The notes: a model not told the origin generated them from the letters alone. Shown: positions 8,317 to 16,566, numbered from the stretch's first letter. The stretch: DNA of 64,000 bases from Photobacterium arenosum (GCF_014841115.1 NZ_JACYTP010000001.1:434001-498000), one strand, 5' to 3'. A program made the numbers and translations.

Positions 8317-9114
8317 TTGACTGTCATGCCTGGTTCGGATCAACGAAAAGCGGGGCTGTTGATTGGGTCGGCACTGTTGCTCATTGTTGTGACCCTGTAC
8401 TGGGCACCGATTACCCAGCCAGCCAGTTTTTACGATTATGCCGATAACCACCAGAGATTGGGTATCAACAACTTCACCAACGTCATGTCCAACCTGCCGT
8501 TTGCCGTGGTCGGGTTGCTGGGTATCAGGCTACTCAGCCAGATCCCGTCGCGACAGGCTGATCAGGTTATCGAACCTGAAATATCCAGCGCGTATTTTCT
8601 GTTTTTTCAGGCCCTGTTAGCCACCAGCCTTGGCTCAGCGTTTTACCATCTCTCGCCCGATCCGTTCGGATTAATGTTAGATCGCATTCCGATCAGCCTG
8701 GCTTTTGTTAACTTGTATTGCATTGTTTTAAGCGAGTACATTTCGCCGAGGTTAGGACAGCGATTGCTGTTCCCATTGAATGTCTACGGGCTGCTTGCCG
8801 TTGTGTACTGGTATTTGATGACGACCACTCAGGGAGATGCAGCGGATTTAAGTGCGTATATTCTGATTCAGTTGCTGCCCATTGTGCATTTGCCACTGAT
8901 TCTGATGCTGTATAAAGAAAGGCGCCCCGGTAGCAGATATTATCTGGCGGCACTGGTGACATATGGATTCGCCAAGATTGCGGAGCTGCAAGACACAGGT
9001 ATATTTATGCTGACTGAAGGGTGGATAAGCGGCCACAGCATCAAGCATTTGTTGGCCGCTCTGGCAGGTTGGTGGATTTACCGCTTACTGCAATTGCGTA
9101 CAGCAAAAAGATAA
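8317..9114 (+). CDS. Multipass membrane protein of the ceramidase-like (CREST) superfamily
   Basis: 265 residues with about seven predicted membrane helices. Conserved polar residues sit in SNLPFAVVG, GSAFYHLSPDPFGLMLDRIP and GHSIKHLLAA, giving the S, H..D and HxxxH pattern of the CREST hydrolase superfamily (alkaline ceramidases, PAQR receptors). An amidase acting on a membrane lipid, with a metal bound by the histidines, is inferred by family. The start could be TTG 8317 or ATG 8326; neither has a strong RBS. Probably co-transcribed with the upstream methyltransferase. Confidence 0.72.
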   Translation: MTVMPGSDQRKAGLLIGSALLLIVVTLYWAPITQPASFYDYADNHQRLGINNFTNVMSNLPFAVVGLLGIRLLSQIPSRQADQVIEPEISSAYFLFFQALLATSLGSAFYHLSPDPFGLMLDRIPISLAFVNLYCIVLSEYISPRLGQRLLFPLNVYGLLAVVYWYLMTTTQGDAADLSAYILIQLLPIVHLPLILMLYKERRPGSRYYLAALVTYGFAKIAELQDTGIFMLTEGWISGHSIKHLLAALAGWWIYRLLQLRTAKR

Positions 9115-9115
9115 A

Positions 9116-9379
9116 TTATTTTTCACCAATTCCGCGATGTTGTTTCGGTGCCAGCGTTATTTTGCCGAACCCCAGCTTACGGAAATGGCTGTCACGAAAA
9201 TCTCTTACTGCCTTCTCGCCGCTGGACACAGCTTCTACCTGCTGTTCCATTTTCAGATATCCTGTTAAATCAATCCCTTCTGCGGCGGCAACCGCCTCAT
9301 GAATGGAGCGAAACTGGCTGTAGGAAAAACTGATGTGCTTTTCCTGATCCTTATAGGTGTAAATAATTGTTCGTGACAT
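9116..9379 (-). CDS. DUF2960 family protein
   Basis: 87-residue basic protein, MSRTIIYTYKDQEK then YSQFRSIHEAVAAAEGIDLTGYL, resembling DUF2960, a small family of Vibrio and Shewanella relatives with no known function. It is convergent with the membrane protein gene; the stops are two bases apart and no separate terminator is visible. Confidence 0.7.
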   Translation of the reverse strand: MSRTIIYTYKDQEKHISFSYSQFRSIHEAVAAAEGIDLTGYLKMEQQVEAVSSGEKAVRDFRDSHFRKLGFGKITLAPKQHRGIGEK

Positions 9380-9475
9380 AGCAGGACTCGAGTCGTTCTT
9401 GGTTTGTATCGGGTGGCGAAGTGTATCGAAATTTCCCCGCTAAGCCCAGCACTGGTCGGTGTTTTAACCATGGGT

Positions 9476-9540
9476 TTATCCACCTCTGTATTATTCATGC
9501 ACTATGTTTTCCCACAGTTATACACAGAAACAGTGGATAA
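9476..9540. promoter_or_regulatory. Three DnaA-box-like 9-mers
   Basis: TTATCCACC (9476-9484), TTATACACA (9518-9526, full match to the relaxed consensus TTATMCAMA) and the inverse AGTGGATAA (9532-9540) lie within 65 bp, between the DUF2960 promoter side and the end of nrdG. They may bind DnaA and couple expression to replication, or titrate DnaA. This is inference from motif density. Confidence 0.4.
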
Positions 9541-9580
9541 CTTTAGCAGTTATCAGTAAAACCCATGAAAATTGAATGGG

Positions 9581-10096
9581 TTAATATCCGAACTGTTGAT
9601 AATTATTCATTTCTACCCATACACCTGACGGCCCGGCTTTGCGCAATACCCGCTGGTTGCTGCTGCCCCGCCAGATAAGTGACGCATGATGTAATGCCTG
9701 AATAAACGGGCCATCAATCATCACGTCAATATAAGATGTCACCCGCCTTTGCTCTGCGGTCAGGTTTTCCATCAGGTACCCGGTCCACAGCCAGATATCT
9801 TTATCCGGGCATTCCTGTCTGACCCGTTTCACTAATTGACTGATGCTGACCAGATTAGCCGGATGAAGCGGATCGCCACCAGACAGCGACAAGCCCCGGC
9901 GTAAAATACGCGTGTCCTGCAAATCAGCGATGATGGCATCTTCCATTTGCTGATCGAAATACCTGCCGCTGCTAACCGGCCAGGTCGCTTGGTTATAGCA
10001 ACCCCGGCACTGGTGCTCACAACCTGAGACAAACAAGGTACAGCGTGTGCCCGGGCCGTTGACCACATCGCAGTTATAGTATTGATGAAAGTTCAC
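9581..10096 (-). CDS. nrdG: Anaerobic ribonucleotide reductase activating protein
   Basis: 171-residue radical-SAM enzyme. The 4Fe-4S cluster motif CxxxCxxC is seen as CEHQCRGC after NGPGTRCTLFVSG, and the SAM-binding SLSGGDPLHP follows. It generates the glycyl radical on NrdD. The GTG at 10096 is chosen as start because of GGGAG upstream and agreement with E. coli NrdG (N-terminal NYHQYY-type sequence). It lies 14 bases after nrdD in the same operon. The C-terminus is about 15 residues longer than in E. coli. Confidence 0.95.
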   Translation of the reverse strand: MNFHQYYNCDVVNGPGTRCTLFVSGCEHQCRGCYNQATWPVSSGRYFDQQMEDAIIADLQDTRILRRGLSLSGGDPLHPANLVSISQLVKRVRQECPDKDIWLWTGYLMENLTAEQRRVTSYIDVMIDGPFIQALHHASLIWRGSSNQRVLRKAGPSGVWVEMNNYQQFGY

Positions 10097-10110
10097 TCTC
10101 ACTCCCGGCG

Positions 10111-11997
10111 TTACATATGTTTGACACGACGACGGACTTCTTCCTGCTTTCCGGTATTGAAAGGCCGGGCATCCGGGCTGCCAAGATAACCGCAGACCCG
10201 TCGAATAACAGACACTCTGGCAGGCTCTCCATTGCCGCATGCAGGGCAGGTAAACCCCTTGCTGGTGCAGCAAAACTCCCCCGAAAAGCCACACTCGTAG
10301 CATTCATCGATAGGGGTATTTGTCCCGTAATAAGGTACCCGGGCATAGCTGTAATCCCACACATTCTCAAGCGCTTCCAGGTTATGCTGCAGATTCGGAT
10401 ACTCGCCGTAGCAGATGAATCCCCCGCTGGACACTGCGGGGTAAGCCATTTCAAAGTCAATTTTGTCGTAAGGATTCACTTTCTTTTCGACATCCAGATG
10501 AAAACTGTTGGTGTAGTAACCTTTATCCGTTACCCCTTTAATTTCACCGAACTGTTTTCTGTCCAGCGCGCAAAAACGGCTGCACAGGTTTTCACTGGGT
10601 GTGGCATACAAACTGAAACCGTAACCGGTTTCCTGCTTCCAGCTGTCCACGGCTTGTCGCAGAAAACGAACGATGGCCAGCGCTTTTTCCTGCCTGCTCT
10701 GGCTATCAAAAATATGCACATCACTGCCATACAGTGCATTGACTGTTTCATGTAGGCCAATATAACCCAGCGAAATTGATGCCCGGCCGTGGCGAAATAA
10801 ATCGCTGACATCATCTTCAGGGCCAAGCCGTACGCCGCAGGCACCTTCCATGTACAAAATGGGCGCCACTTTGGCTTTCACACCGTTTAACGATGATATT
10901 CGGTACGCCAGTGCGTCTCTGGCGAGCTGTAACCGCACTGACAGTAACCGGTAGAAGACCTCTTCCTGACCATGGGCTTCCAGCGCAATACGCGGTAAAT
11001 TCAGGCTGACGACGCCCAGATTACACCGCCCTTCATGCACGATCTTGCCATCGGCTTCAAAACGATCCAGAAAACTGCGGCACCCCATGGGCGTTTTGAA
11101 CGAGCCCGTCACCGATTCTACCTGTTCGACATTCAGAATATCGGGGTACATGCGTTTTGACGCACACGCCAGCGCAAGCTGCTTGATATCATAATTGCCG
11201 TCCTCCGGTTTATGGTTGATGCCGTCTTTAATGGCAAACACCAGTTTGGGGAACACGGCGGTTTTTCTGTTTTTTCCCAGGCCGGCAATGCGGTTTTTCA
11301 GCATGGATTCCTGGATAAGACGTGATTCCCAGGACGTGCCAAGACCAAAACCAAAAGTGACAAAAGGCGTCTGCCCATTAGCGGTATGCAAGGTATTCAC
11401 TTCATATTCCAGCGACTGAAAGGCATCAAAGCATTCTTTTTCCGTCCTCTGCCGGGCATATGCTCTGGCATCGGGGATCTCCCATTCCCGGGCAATGTCC
11501 AGGTGCTTTTGATAACTTCTGGTGACATAGGGTGCCAATACTTCATCAATACGGTTCACCGTTGTGCCGCCATAAATATGGCTGGCGACCTGGGCGATGA
11601 TCTGAGCAGTCACCGCTGTTGCCGTTAAGATAGAGCGAGGCGTTGCGATATCGGCATTCCCCATCTTGAAACCCTGGGTCAGCATGGTTTCAAGATCGAT
11701 CAGCATGCAGTTAAACATGGGGAAGAAAGGGGCATAATCCAGATCATGAAAGTGCAGATCGCCACTGTCGTGCGCATCGGCAATATCCTGAGGCAACAAA
11801 AATTGACGAGCATAGTGCTTTGCCACTATCCCCGCCAATAAATCCCGCTGAGTAGGAATGACTCTGCTGTCTTTATTCGCGTTTTCATTCAGCAGTTCAG
11901 CATGGGTTTGCCCCATCAGTCCGCGAATATCTTGCAACATCGCTTCCAGCCTGTTGTCGCTGTCCTTGTTCACTGTCACCACACACCCCACAAACAC
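10111..11997 (-). CDS. nrdD: Anaerobic ribonucleoside-triphosphate reductase lacking the ATP-cone
   Basis: Class III reductase making dNTPs from NTPs without oxygen. The catalytic core is very close to E. coli NrdD, with TANGQTPFVTFGFGLGTSWESR, the zinc site CYECG...CPACG and the glycyl-radical segment RVCGYLG (Gly603 in this reading). At the N-terminus homology begins at IRGLMGQTHAELLNENANKDS, which in E. coli follows about 110 residues that include the ATP-cone. Here only about 25 residues precede it, an in-frame stop lies at 12016-12018, and a divergent gene starts at 12145, so there is no room for the cone. The dATP off-switch is therefore predicted to be missing. The exact start (GTG 11997, GTG 11973 or ATG 11940) is uncertain. 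Confidence 0.93.
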   Translation of the reverse strand: MFVGCVVTVNKDSDNRLEAMLQDIRGLMGQTHAELLNENANKDSRVIPTQRDLLAGIVAKHYARQFLLPQDIADAHDSGDLHFHDLDYAPFFPMFNCMLIDLETMLTQGFKMGNADIATPRSILTATAVTAQIIAQVASHIYGGTTVNRIDEVLAPYVTRSYQKHLDIAREWEIPDARAYARQRTEKECFDAFQSLEYEVNTLHTANGQTPFVTFGFGLGTSWESRLIQESMLKNRIAGLGKNRKTAVFPKLVFAIKDGINHKPEDGNYDIKQLALACASKRMYPDILNVEQVESVTGSFKTPMGCRSFLDRFEADGKIVHEGRCNLGVVSLNLPRIALEAHGQEEVFYRLLSVRLQLARDALAYRISSLNGVKAKVAPILYMEGACGVRLGPEDDVSDLFRHGRASISLGYIGLHETVNALYGSDVHIFDSQSRQEKALAIVRFLRQAVDSWKQETGYGFSLYATPSENLCSRFCALDRKQFGEIKGVTDKGYYTNSFHLDVEKKVNPYDKIDFEMAYPAVSSGGFICYGEYPNLQHNLEALENVWDYSYARVPYYGTNTPIDECYECGFSGEFCCTSKGFTCPACGNGEPARVSVIRRVCGYLGSPDARPFNTGKQEEVRRRVKHM

Positions 11998-12041
11998 AAA
12001 ATAAGCACACTGTTTTTAGCACAAGACACAATATGTTGTGC
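11994..12041 (-). promoter_or_regulatory. NrdR box pair upstream of nrdD
   Basis: GCACAACATATTGTGT (12026-12041, minus strand) matches the NrdR consensus ACACWATATATWGTGT at 14 of 16 positions. A weaker site, matching mainly in one half, lies at 11994-12009, 32 bp away start to start, the three-helical-turn spacing usual for NrdR pairs. Predicted repression by NrdR when (d)ATP is sufficient. Confidence 0.75.
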
Positions 12042-12144
12042 ATTAAGCGACAGATGCCGCAGCTTTGCTTTGATCTGAATCAGGAATGCTTAAATGTCGG
12101 TTACACTTTGATATGTGTTTCATTTCAGTGCAGGAGAGCGTCTG

Positions 12145-13173
12145 ATGGCGGCAAGGTTAACAAGGGTAAACAGAATTCGGCCAGACGTTGGAATGACGTT
12201 CATCCTGATCCTCTGTGTCAGTTTTTTCAGTATATTCAGCTATGCATCAGACAGCCAGTCCTCTTTTGGCCGCGAACAGCCACAACGGCAATCACTGACT
12301 GTTATGAGCTGGAATCTGGAATGGTTTGGTACGCCCCGGGTACCCCGCACCGATGCCGATTATGCCTATTTTACTGATGTGATCCGCCGGGTCTCACCGG
12401 ACATTATTGCGTTTCAGGAAGCAGACAGTAAGGAAGCCGTTGAGCGAATCCTGCCCAAAGATCAGTACTCGCTGTATCTTTCCGACCGGCACGGCAAAGC
12501 CAGCGAAAGCTTCAGAGACGGCAATCAGTACACTGGCTTTGCTATCCGGCAATCCCTGCCCGTCAGTGACCCGCAAGATATCGCCAGTCTGAATATCCGC
12601 ACCGCGCCCAAATCAGGCGAACGAGCCAGAAAAGGCCGCCTTCGCTACGGAACGTATGTGATTGTTCATCCTCAGTCAGGCACGCCCATACATCTGCTGA
12701 GCGTACATTTAAAATCGGGCTGCTACACCAGCAAGATCAACAGACAGTCTGCGTCCTGCCGTGTCCTGAGCTATCAGGCTGGCGTACTGAAAAACTGGAT
12801 TGATCAACGTCTGGCAGCTAAAGAATCGTTTTTGATCAGTGGCGACTTTAATCACCGGATGGCAGACAGCGGTGACTGGTTGTATCGTTCCCTGAGCGCC
12901 CCTTCTTCAGATCGTCATTCTGTCCATCTGCTGACAAAAGACGTGAACGCCTCGTGCTATGTTCGTCTGAACCGCTCCAAACGCAAGGCAGAATACCGGC
13001 GATACACCGCTTTGATCGATCACTTTGTGGCGTCTGCCGACATTGCTGATGTCCTCAGGCAGGGAAAGGTCTATCAGTATCCGTTTTCCCAAAAAGATGT
13101 CAGCCGCTTAACGCTGTCGGATCACTGCCCGCTGGTACTGGACATCCCTTTGCTGCCGGGCTCCGGCCTTTAA
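12145..13173 (+). CDS. Exported endonuclease/exonuclease/phosphatase family protein
   Basis: 342 residues from the ATG at 12145 (AGGAGAG just upstream). A signal peptide or N-terminal membrane anchor (VGMTFILILCVSFFSIFSYASD) precedes an EEP domain with MSWNLEWFG, AFQEADS, GDFNHRM and the C-terminal SDHCPLVL, the metal-binding and catalytic signatures of DNase I-like enzymes. It is probably an extracellular or periplasmic nuclease or phosphoesterase. Four cysteines between SGCYTSKINRQSASCRV and ASCYVRL suggest disulfides, in line with export. Divergent from nrdD. Confidence 0.85.
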   Translation: MAARLTRVNRIRPDVGMTFILILCVSFFSIFSYASDSQSSFGREQPQRQSLTVMSWNLEWFGTPRVPRTDADYAYFTDVIRRVSPDIIAFQEADSKEAVERILPKDQYSLYLSDRHGKASESFRDGNQYTGFAIRQSLPVSDPQDIASLNIRTAPKSGERARKGRLRYGTYVIVHPQSGTPIHLLSVHLKSGCYTSKINRQSASCRVLSYQAGVLKNWIDQRLAAKESFLISGDFNHRMADSGDWLYRSLSAPSSDRHSVHLLTKDVNASCYVRLNRSKRKAEYRRYTALIDHFVASADIADVLRQGKVYQYPFSQKDVSRLTLSDHCPLVLDIPLLPGSGL

Positions 13174-13313
13174 ATAAAGCGGATACTAAGGTCTCGGGCT
13201 GATTTGTGGGCGATTGATTTATAGGCGACGAATTTGTGAACAAGAGTCAATGATAGCCAAGCGACTCTGCACATCGCCGCATTGTCATGTTAATGTCATC
13301 TCAAACACATAGT

Positions 13314-13338
13314 GTTTCTGGCAGACAAAAACAGAAAC
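13314..13338. promoter_or_regulatory. Inverted repeat upstream of the 42-residue ORF
   Basis: GTTTCTG (13314-13320) and CAGAAAC (13332-13338) form a perfect 7-bp dyad with an 11-bp spacer, 38 bp before the small ORF. An operator is possible. The rest of 13174-13376 holds no other gene. Confidence 0.35.
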
Positions 13339-13376
13339 CATGATTAGTAGTAAACGATAAGCAGTAAGGAACACAA

Positions 13377-13505
13377 ATGGACAGTATCAACCTGGCAACA
13401 CTCGTTGTGCCAACCATGGATGAGCTTATGGTTGACCAGCCAGAGTGTGTCTACACCAATACAGATTCAGATGAGCACAACGAAATCATTTTGTTGTCTC
13501 ACTAA
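13377..13505 (+). CDS. Acidic small protein, 42 residues, next to the VpsR-like gene
   Basis: MDSINLATLVVPTMDELM... ending EIILLSH, with an AAGGA ribosome site six bases before the ATG. It is acidic, has one cysteine (C24), and no signal peptide or membrane segment. It is convergent with the regulator at 13583 and ends just before a strong terminator, so it forms a complete small transcription unit of its own. I know no family for it. It could be a regulatory peptide or signal precursor tied to the neighbouring system; that is speculation. Confidence 0.6.
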   Translation: MDSINLATLVVPTMDELMVDQPECVYTNTDSDEHNEIILLSH

Positions 13506-13535
13506 GAACTCATCTCGTTCAAACCGTATATAAAC

Positions 13536-13565
13536 AAACACCCCGCACTTTGGTGCGGGGTGTTT
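13536..13565. terminator. Bidirectional terminator
   Basis: Thirteen-base stem AAACACCCCGCAC/GTGCGGGGTGTTT with a four-base loop between the small ORF and the convergent regulator gene; A and T runs on either side let it serve both strands. Confidence 0.92.
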
Positions 13566-13582
13566 CACTTCCTGCTTACGGA

Positions 13583-14929
13583 TTATTCACGCATAAACGA
13601 CGAGTTATAGTGACGTACATCAGGCACAATATTGTGCTTGTTCAGTAACCGGTACATGGTTGCACGTGACACACCTAAATCTTTGGCTGCCGAAGCAACC
13701 TGACCCCGGTGTGTTTCCAGTACCGCCACCAACACGTCTTTCTCTGCTTCATCCTTAATATTACGCAAGCTTTGCTTGAAATTAGCCTTGCTGGGCAAAT
13801 CAAAATGCTCAGCCCTTACTTCGTTCCCCTCCGCCAGCAACGCTGCCCGTTTGACCTGATTAATCAGCTCACGGACATTGCCCGGCCAACTGTAGCGCAG
13901 CAAGAGTTGCTTGGAGTCTTCCGAGAAACTCGATGCCATGGTGCTGTATTCCTTGGCAAACTTCTGCAAAAAGGTTTCTGCTAACAAGAAAATGTCAGAA
14001 CCACGCTCTCGCAAGGTCGGTACTTTTATGTGGAAGACATTCAGACGATAAAACAATTCTTTGCTGAATTCCCCTTTAGCTACCAAGGCGTCCAGATCTG
14101 CGCTGGTTGCCGCAATAATGCGAACATCGCAGGCTGAATCGCCGTCCAGAGAATCATTGCCAGGAGCCTGAATGAAGGACAAGAGTAATTCCTGAAATTC
14201 TTTGGTTAACTCTTCCACATTATCCAGCATAATGGTGCCGTTAAAGCCTGTGCCTTCCTCATCAGGCTTTGACACATGCCTGAGGAAGTTCAGCTTTTCA
14301 TCATCTTTGCTGAGTGCCCCGCAATTAATCGTCACAAAGGGGGCATGTTTGCGTTTGGACAGGTTATGAACAGACTTGGCTATCAGCTCTTTGCCCGTGC
14401 CATTCTCCCCGGTAAGAAACACGTTAACTTCTGTTAACGCCACACGACGAACCATGTCACGTAATTGTTTGATCGTTTTTGACTCACCAAACAAGCCCAT
14501 CTCGTGCTGGGTGGTAATCTCATGCCAGGAACTGGATTCAATATCCAGCATGCCTAGCTGATGACCAACAGTATCCAGCAGATGGCTGCCTGGTACGGGT
14601 ACAGTGAAATAGTCGACACAAAAGTTATTGATAAACTGACATATTGCATCTGTTTTCAATTGCTCTTTTTTAATCAGAGCAATCCATCTCACTTGTTTGG
14701 TTTTATTTGCCCTCAAAGATATGCTGTTTAAGCTAAAATCATTATTGCTTAAATCAACGATACAAATACATGGGCTGAACTCTTCCAGGATTGAATCAAC
14801 CGTTCTTAAATCATAACAGCACTGGGTTTTCCAACCTGACTGTTCGAGAAGCGCTATCCAAGGCTCGTAGTTACATCCTATTGCCACTAGTCTGCCATTT
14901 AGTGCTTTATTTTGACATTGACCTACCAT
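13583..14929 (-). CDS. VpsR-like bacterial enhancer-binding-type regulator
   Basis: 448 residues. The receiver-like domain (about 1-125) has Asp59 at the position of the VpsR phosphoacceptor, and the start (IGCNYEPWIALLEQSGW) resembles VpsR. The AAA+ domain (about 145-385) has Walker A GENGTGKE (174-181) and Walker B GTIMLDNVEE (231-240). The sigma-54-contacting GAFTGA loop is missing; that place reads LNFLRHVSKPDEEG. A Fis-type HTH ends the protein (VASAAKDLGVSRATMYRLLNKH). VpsR of V. cholerae likewise lacks GAFTGA and works with sigma-70 and cyclic di-GMP to activate biofilm genes. Position next to the amyloid-like cluster suggests it controls that cluster; this is inference. Confidence 0.88.
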   Translation of the reverse strand: MVGQCQNKALNGRLVAIGCNYEPWIALLEQSGWKTQCCYDLRTVDSILEEFSPCICIVDLSNNDFSLNSISLRANKTKQVRWIALIKKEQLKTDAICQFINNFCVDYFTVPVPGSHLLDTVGHQLGMLDIESSSWHEITTQHEMGLFGESKTIKQLRDMVRRVALTEVNVFLTGENGTGKELIAKSVHNLSKRKHAPFVTINCGALSKDDEKLNFLRHVSKPDEEGTGFNGTIMLDNVEELTKEFQELLLSFIQAPGNDSLDGDSACDVRIIAATSADLDALVAKGEFSKELFYRLNVFHIKVPTLRERGSDIFLLAETFLQKFAKEYSTMASSFSEDSKQLLLRYSWPGNVRELINQVKRAALLAEGNEVRAEHFDLPSKANFKQSLRNIKDEAEKDVLVAVLETHRGQVASAAKDLGVSRATMYRLLNKHNIVPDVRHYNSSFMRE

Positions 14930-15137
14930 CAGAAGTCACCTTCATTTCAATGCACATTTATTATTAATGTTCATTGAAAATATAGGCAAGAAACCACTGA
15001 TACGCGCGGTATCAATAGTAAGAATTGTCTTAATAAGCGTCTTCTCACAACATAATAGGCCAATATTCAACCATTTAAGATTCGAGGCATTTCTGGAACT
15101 TTTTACGATCGTATACCTGGCTGGATAAAACTGCATA

Positions 15138-15167
15138 CAAAAAAGGTACAGCAGCCTGCTGTACCTT
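15138..15167 (-). terminator. Terminator ending the secreted-protein cluster
   Basis: AAGGTACAGCA/TGCTGTACCTT stem with a three-base loop followed by TTTTTT on the minus strand, 35 bases past the stop at 15202. It separates the cluster from the downstream regulator gene, which must have its own promoter in 14930-15137. Confidence 0.9.
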
Positions 15168-15201
15168 GACACTAACAACACAAATTGGAAGGAAACAACT
15201 A

Positions 15202-15729
15202 TCAATACCCTGTATGCAAAATCGCATTCTCAAGTCGGCTTTTCATTACACTATGCTGGATGTATCCGTTAATATCAGCATCAATGTCTATGTTTCTCTC
15301 AATACGAATATTGCTGCCATCCAGGCTGTTTTGCACCACCTGCATGATGCTGTTGGGCAATAAACTGGGCCGTTCAAAAGAGTTGTTATCCCCCACCTGC
15401 TTCAAAGTGAGCATTTCGCCACTTGAATAGGCTGACCCTGCGGTAGTGGTGAGCATCCCGTTGCTGATGGTGAAATTGGCAATATGCGAGCGTAATATCT
15501 CTTCGCCGTTAAGGGCCGTGATAATACTCAGCCCGATGCTTATCAGCGAACCTTCCGCCGAGAACCCCCCTCGTATTGCAGACATTTCCGATTGTGTCAT
15601 GGCAATCATGCCCGAATCATTCAATACCAACAAACTCGATGGCTTGGTGAATGCGTTCGCGGAAGTATTTGCCATGACAGCAGCACCTCCCAGGGTGGCT
15701 GCTACAACATAGTAAGATAGCTTGTTCAT
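15202..15729 (-). CDS. Sec-exported protein with a double-glycine leader motif
   Basis: 175 residues. Signal peptide with cleavage after SANA (residue 26). Then comes a stretch of about 29 residues ending MTQSEMSAIRGG (44-55), a near-perfect bacteriocin-type double-glycine leader (Glu at -8, Met at -7, Ile at -4, Gly-Gly at -2/-1), followed by FSAEGS. The rest contains curlin-like elements LKQVGDNNS and MQVVQNSLDGSNI and a hydrophobic segment SLISIGLSIITAL. The adjacent exported C39 peptidase, 15 bases upstream in the same unit, is the obvious candidate to cut after Gly55. Last gene before the terminator. The role (nucleator, chaperone or minor subunit) is unknown. Confidence 0.75.
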   Translation of the reverse strand: MNKLSYYVVAATLGGAAVMANTSANAFTKPSSLLVLNDSGMIAMTQSEMSAIRGGFSAEGSLISIGLSIITALNGEEILRSHIANFTISNGMLTTTAGSAYSSGEMLTLKQVGDNNSFERPSLLPNSIMQVVQNSLDGSNIRIERNIDIDADINGYIQHSVMKSRLENAILHTGY

Positions 15730-15744
15730 ACTAGCCTCTGCCTT

Positions 15745-16425
15745 TTAGTAATCGTTTGTACCCGGCAATGTAATACTGAACGTTGACAGCGAGTCCCTTG
15801 CGACAGCATCAGATACTGGTGAAGGGTTGTACACACTGTAGTTTTCTTGGGTAATGAAACTTTCGCGCCCCTCTTTCACTTTATTTTTCACCAGCAATAC
15901 CGAGCCGCGATAATAAGGTTTAAATTCACTGAGCTTCATCACCATAGTGCCACGCGACGGATCGCCCAGAATAATCTGTTCACTGTTGATACCTTTAATC
16001 ACCACAAAGTGCATATAGCCATCGAAATTGACAATGGTTATGGCGGGCACCCCGAGTGTTTTAAATTTCTCAAGCGGAAGACGATAACCATTGGCATCCA
16101 GGCCAACAGACTGCATGTAAGCCTTCATATCGAACATGGAAAATCCCTGTTTCTCTATTTTTTCAGGATCACCATTTGCAAACATCGACTTGAATACCGT
16201 ATTTTCATTGGTCTCAATGCCGTAGTGATAGGTCATCAGTGAAGCCACCGCCGCAGAGCCGCAACTAAAGTCGTACTGCTGGCGCATGACATCACCAAAG
16301 AGCTTCTCCTGATAACTTTGCACTTTTACATTGTATGCGCCTCGGCTTGGGAAATAGTCCAGAGCACTCACGGTTGTGCTGACCATTAATCCTGCCAATG
16401 CCAGGGTTGCCAGTTTTATTTTCAT
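15745..16425 (-). CDS. Exported stand-alone C39-family peptidase (FapD-like)
   Basis: 226 residues from the ATG at 16425 (GTG codons at 16431 and 16428 are alternatives). Signal peptide ending VSA, then a papain-like C39 domain: QQYDFSCGSAAVASLM with catalytic Cys55 and oxyanion Gln, YMHFVVIKG with His139, and LGDPSRG with Asp155. All catalytic residues are present. Unlike bacteriocin exporters it has no ABC transporter or membrane domain, and it is predicted to work in the periplasm. Fap functional-amyloid operons also carry a lone C39 peptidase (FapD). About 45 residues follow the domain and are not recognisable. Substrates are probably the GG-motif proteins at 15202 and 17303. Confidence 0.88.
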   Translation of the reverse strand: MKIKLATLALAGLMVSTTVSALDYFPSRGAYNVKVQSYQEKLFGDVMRQQYDFSCGSAAVASLMTYHYGIETNENTVFKSMFANGDPEKIEKQGFSMFDMKAYMQSVGLDANGYRLPLEKFKTLGVPAITIVNFDGYMHFVVIKGINSEQIILGDPSRGTMVMKLSEFKPYYRGSVLLVKNKVKEGRESFITQENYSVYNPSPVSDAVARDSLSTFSITLPGTNDY

Positions 16426-16546
16426 CACCACACCCTTCGCTGTTATTAACCTGACGCCGCTCTTATTGTCGTCAGGCAGGAAATCATTCTTATCTATCGG
16501 AGATTCTCAAGGCTATTGAAAGGCTCCATAGGTAAAAACAATGAAA

Positions 16547-16566
16547 GGGCCGCCTTGCGACGGCCC
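16547..16566 (-). promoter_or_regulatory. GNRA-capped hairpin between subunit gene and peptidase gene
   Basis: On the minus strand GGGCCGTC/GGCGGCCC forms an 8-bp stem (one G:U) closed by GCAA, with only a weak T stretch behind it. It lies between the stop at 16574 and the peptidase start at 16425. It probably limits read-through or protects the upstream mRNA, so that subunits are made in excess over peptidase. Confidence 0.6.

Noticed and set aside
10117..10755. 212-residue plus-strand ORF inside nrdD
   Set aside because: Antisense shadow of a strongly conserved catalytic gene.
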